A DNA stretch of 64,000 bases from positions 58,791,554 to 58,855,553 of the forward strand of contig OX485803.1 in the NCBI GenBank assembly GCA_950295325.1, given 5' to 3'. The DNA is from Polytrichum commune. Taxonomy: Eukaryota > Streptophyta > Polytrichopsida > Polytrichales > Polytrichaceae. The notes under the pieces are model-generated. The model made no database searches and had not been told where the DNA came from. It saw only the letters and a program-made list of their open reading frames with translations. This document shows, in pieces, positions 62,556-64,000 of this stretch (position 1 is the first letter of the stretch; each line of letters starts with the position of its first letter). Made by a program: the position numbers and the translations under genes.

Positions 62556-62628
62556 GCCGACCTAGCTCAGTTGGTAGAGCGCGTGGCTTTTAACCACGTG
62601 GTCGTGGGTTCGAATCCCACGGTCGGCG
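62556..62628 (+). tRNA. tRNA-Lys (anticodon UUU)
   Basis: A complete cloverleaf with no intron. The acceptor arms GCCGACC and GGTCGGC pair fully. The D arm is GCTC-AGTTGGTA-GAGC. The anticodon stem CGTGG/CCACG carries the loop CTTTTAA, giving anticodon TTT at 62589-62591. The variable loop is TGGTC. The T arm is GTGGG-TTCGAAT-CCCAC. The discriminator base is G. The internal A box (TAGCTCAGTTGG) and B box (GGTTCGAATCC) match Pol III consensus. The nearest TTTT terminator lies some 60 bp downstream, which is further than usual. All stems are perfect, so it is probably functional. Confidence 0.97.
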
Positions 62629-62639
62629 GACCAAATGAC

Positions 62640-63080
62640 TTGACTTTCCTGAACTTGAAATCGTACTGATTGAATATGATCTACCTAATTTTTGTTTCAA
62701 TATGTGCCCTCTCTTTTCACAAAAATTTAAGAATGAATCAGATTAAATTAGAATCTTATTTTAAGTTCAAATTTATAATGACAAAGGTCCTTTCAAACGG
62801 TGAATCACAAAATTACCAACTCATTGTTAATAACGGATTTTTATATCTTTGACTTCCGAGTTAATTACATACTTGATTGATGGTTTCACTTCAGGAAAGA
62901 ATCCCAATCAATTTCTTTTTTACTATTTTGAAGTGACCATATATATGTGTGTGTGGTGTGTGTGTGGTGTGTGTGTGTGTGAAATCATATTAGCCTTTCT
63001 TTTTTAAACATAGGTATAAAGAAATAAGAAAATATTTGTAGCCTCAATTATATATGTGATGACTATTCAAAGTCAAAACC
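62640..63080. other. AT-rich DNA with GT-rich microsatellite
   Basis: A TATATATGTG then (GT)n tract with GGTGTG interruptions lies at about 62938-62980. No gene recognised. Confidence 0.6.
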
Positions 63081-63084
63081 ACTA

Positions 63085-63610
63085 GCTTCCTTAAACCGAA
63101 ATATAGGTCCCGTCTTCATTGCCTAGAACCAACACAACATACTTGGGTTCTAGAACCCAAGCTAGATCAGAGACCAACAAGTAACAGTGCGCAAAGCCAC
63201 ATGGCCACCTTCATGATCCCACGTAGTTCGCTTGCAACACCATCACCTTGCATCCTGGGTATCAACCCCTTTTGTGCTTTGTGTGCCTGCCTCCGTGACT
63301 TTGTGAACAGTATGGCTATAACCCCTCCCCCATGCAGTGTATAGAATGGCTAGAATAGGCATTGACAAGCCACCCTAAACCCACCTTGAACCAACCCAAG
63401 ATAGAGTGGAGCCCGTTATCTACCCTACATGGAGGTAGTGGAGGTCGCTATGAGGTGGCGCCACTAATGGCACCTGAAAGGGTCACTCCGTGGGTCCATA
63501 CACTCCTACACCATGGGGAACGCTTCAAGGTAGTAGAGTGTCGGTGATTGGGAGGCGTTTACAGGTGTTGGTTTTGGATGAGGTATTGGTCTTAGTACCC
63601 TCTACCTTAT
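63085..63610. repeat. dispersed repeat family R2, copy 3
   Basis: Matches 32458-32817 directly and 32820-33190 in inverted orientation. The left part (AACCACTAGCTTCCTTAA, TTCATTGCCTAGAACCAACA, CTTCATGATCCCAC) corresponds to the inverted copy's far end. The right end reads TAGTACCCTCTACCTTA. This is the most complete single-orientation copy in the window. Confidence 0.75.
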
Positions 63611-63810
63611 GGGTTTTGTGGACCACATGTATAACATTACTTAGCATTCAACTCTCATTCCGTGGGCCCTCATAATATAAGTTCCAGTTATGCTGGGAAA
63701 ATCATAATCAAAGCTATATCATGAACTCCCAACATCTTAGTGGTATATTCTAAGGGCTCTCATGTCGTTGAGCTTCAAGAACACAAAAGCAACCTTTTTC
63801 TAGGGTCAAA

Positions 63811-64000
63811 TGGCAACAAGTAGGGGATAGATGCTCCAAAGAGTTCTTTAAGTCCGTACGTCAAAAAAACACACATATGGTAATTACGGAACTTAAAGAC
63901 AAGAATGGAAGGAGCTTTACCAAGAAAGAGGACCTAAACCGAATTTGTCACGACTTCTACCAAGACCTATATAGACATAAGGACATTGATGAGGAGGCGC
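63811..64000 (+). pseudogene. LINE (L1-type) open frame, partial, runs off the window
   Basis: The frame reads WQQVGDRCSKEFFKSVRQKN, then THMVITELKDKNGRSFTKKE and ICHDFYQDLYRHKDIDEEA to the last base. This is the linker between endonuclease and reverse transcriptase in plant LINEs (W-x-x-GDxCSKxFF, then LKDxxG and FYxxLY). A stop in frame at 63769-63771 marks a break or truncation upstream. The reverse transcriptase would lie beyond the window, so whether the rest is intact is unknown. Confidence 0.75.

Overview
This window is nuclear DNA from a land plant. The evidence is an intron-containing gene for arginyl-tRNA--protein transferase (ATE1) with a plant-type sequence, one intact eukaryotic tRNA-Lys gene, and a background of plant-type transposable-element debris (Tourist/PIF-Harbinger MITEs, a Tigger/pogo-like element, copia, gypsy, LINE and hAT relics, tRNA-derived SINEs). 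No bacterial operons, CRISPR arrays or rRNA were seen. The lineage within land plants cannot be fixed by eye.

Layout. 1-1.26 kb is a GC-richer island with no recognised product. 1.4-9.8 kb is AT-rich intergenic DNA holding a 502-bp Tourist-like MITE, a compound microsatellite and diverged tandem repeats. 9.8-15.7 kb is the ATE1 locus, read on the + strand; eight coding exons give a 685-codon open frame with every splice junction in phase. 15.7-31 kb holds a damaged Tigger-like transposon, several MITEs and tandem duplications, plus a copia gag relic. 31.7-32.3 kb is a dead PIF/Harbinger transposase on the - strand. 33-39 kb has dispersed repeats, a LINE 3' fragment, an unusual array of hairpins with matched arm changes, and a minus-strand SINE. 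40-43.3 kb has a tandemly amplified copia fragment and a hAT C-terminal relic. 46.8-47.2 kb is another MITE. 50.55-53.9 kb, on the - strand, is the most notable non-genic feature: a decayed LTR retroelement with gag and protease-like parts followed by a C5-cytosine DNA methyltransferase domain whose catalytic PCQ motif is now preceded by a stop and reads PSQ. 57-61.3 kb carries two more copies of the GGGCC-TTCACAC MITE family. The tRNA-Lys(UUU) gene lies at 62.56 kb, and a LINE open frame runs off the right edge.

Only two features look functional: ATE1, which arginylates N-termini in the Arg/N-degron pathway, and tRNA-Lys. Everything else reads as repeat-derived or as unassigned intergenic DNA. 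Several repeats record unusual events: two DNA transposons sit exactly between long direct repeats, and two separate loci show palindromes that have grown outward from short cores.
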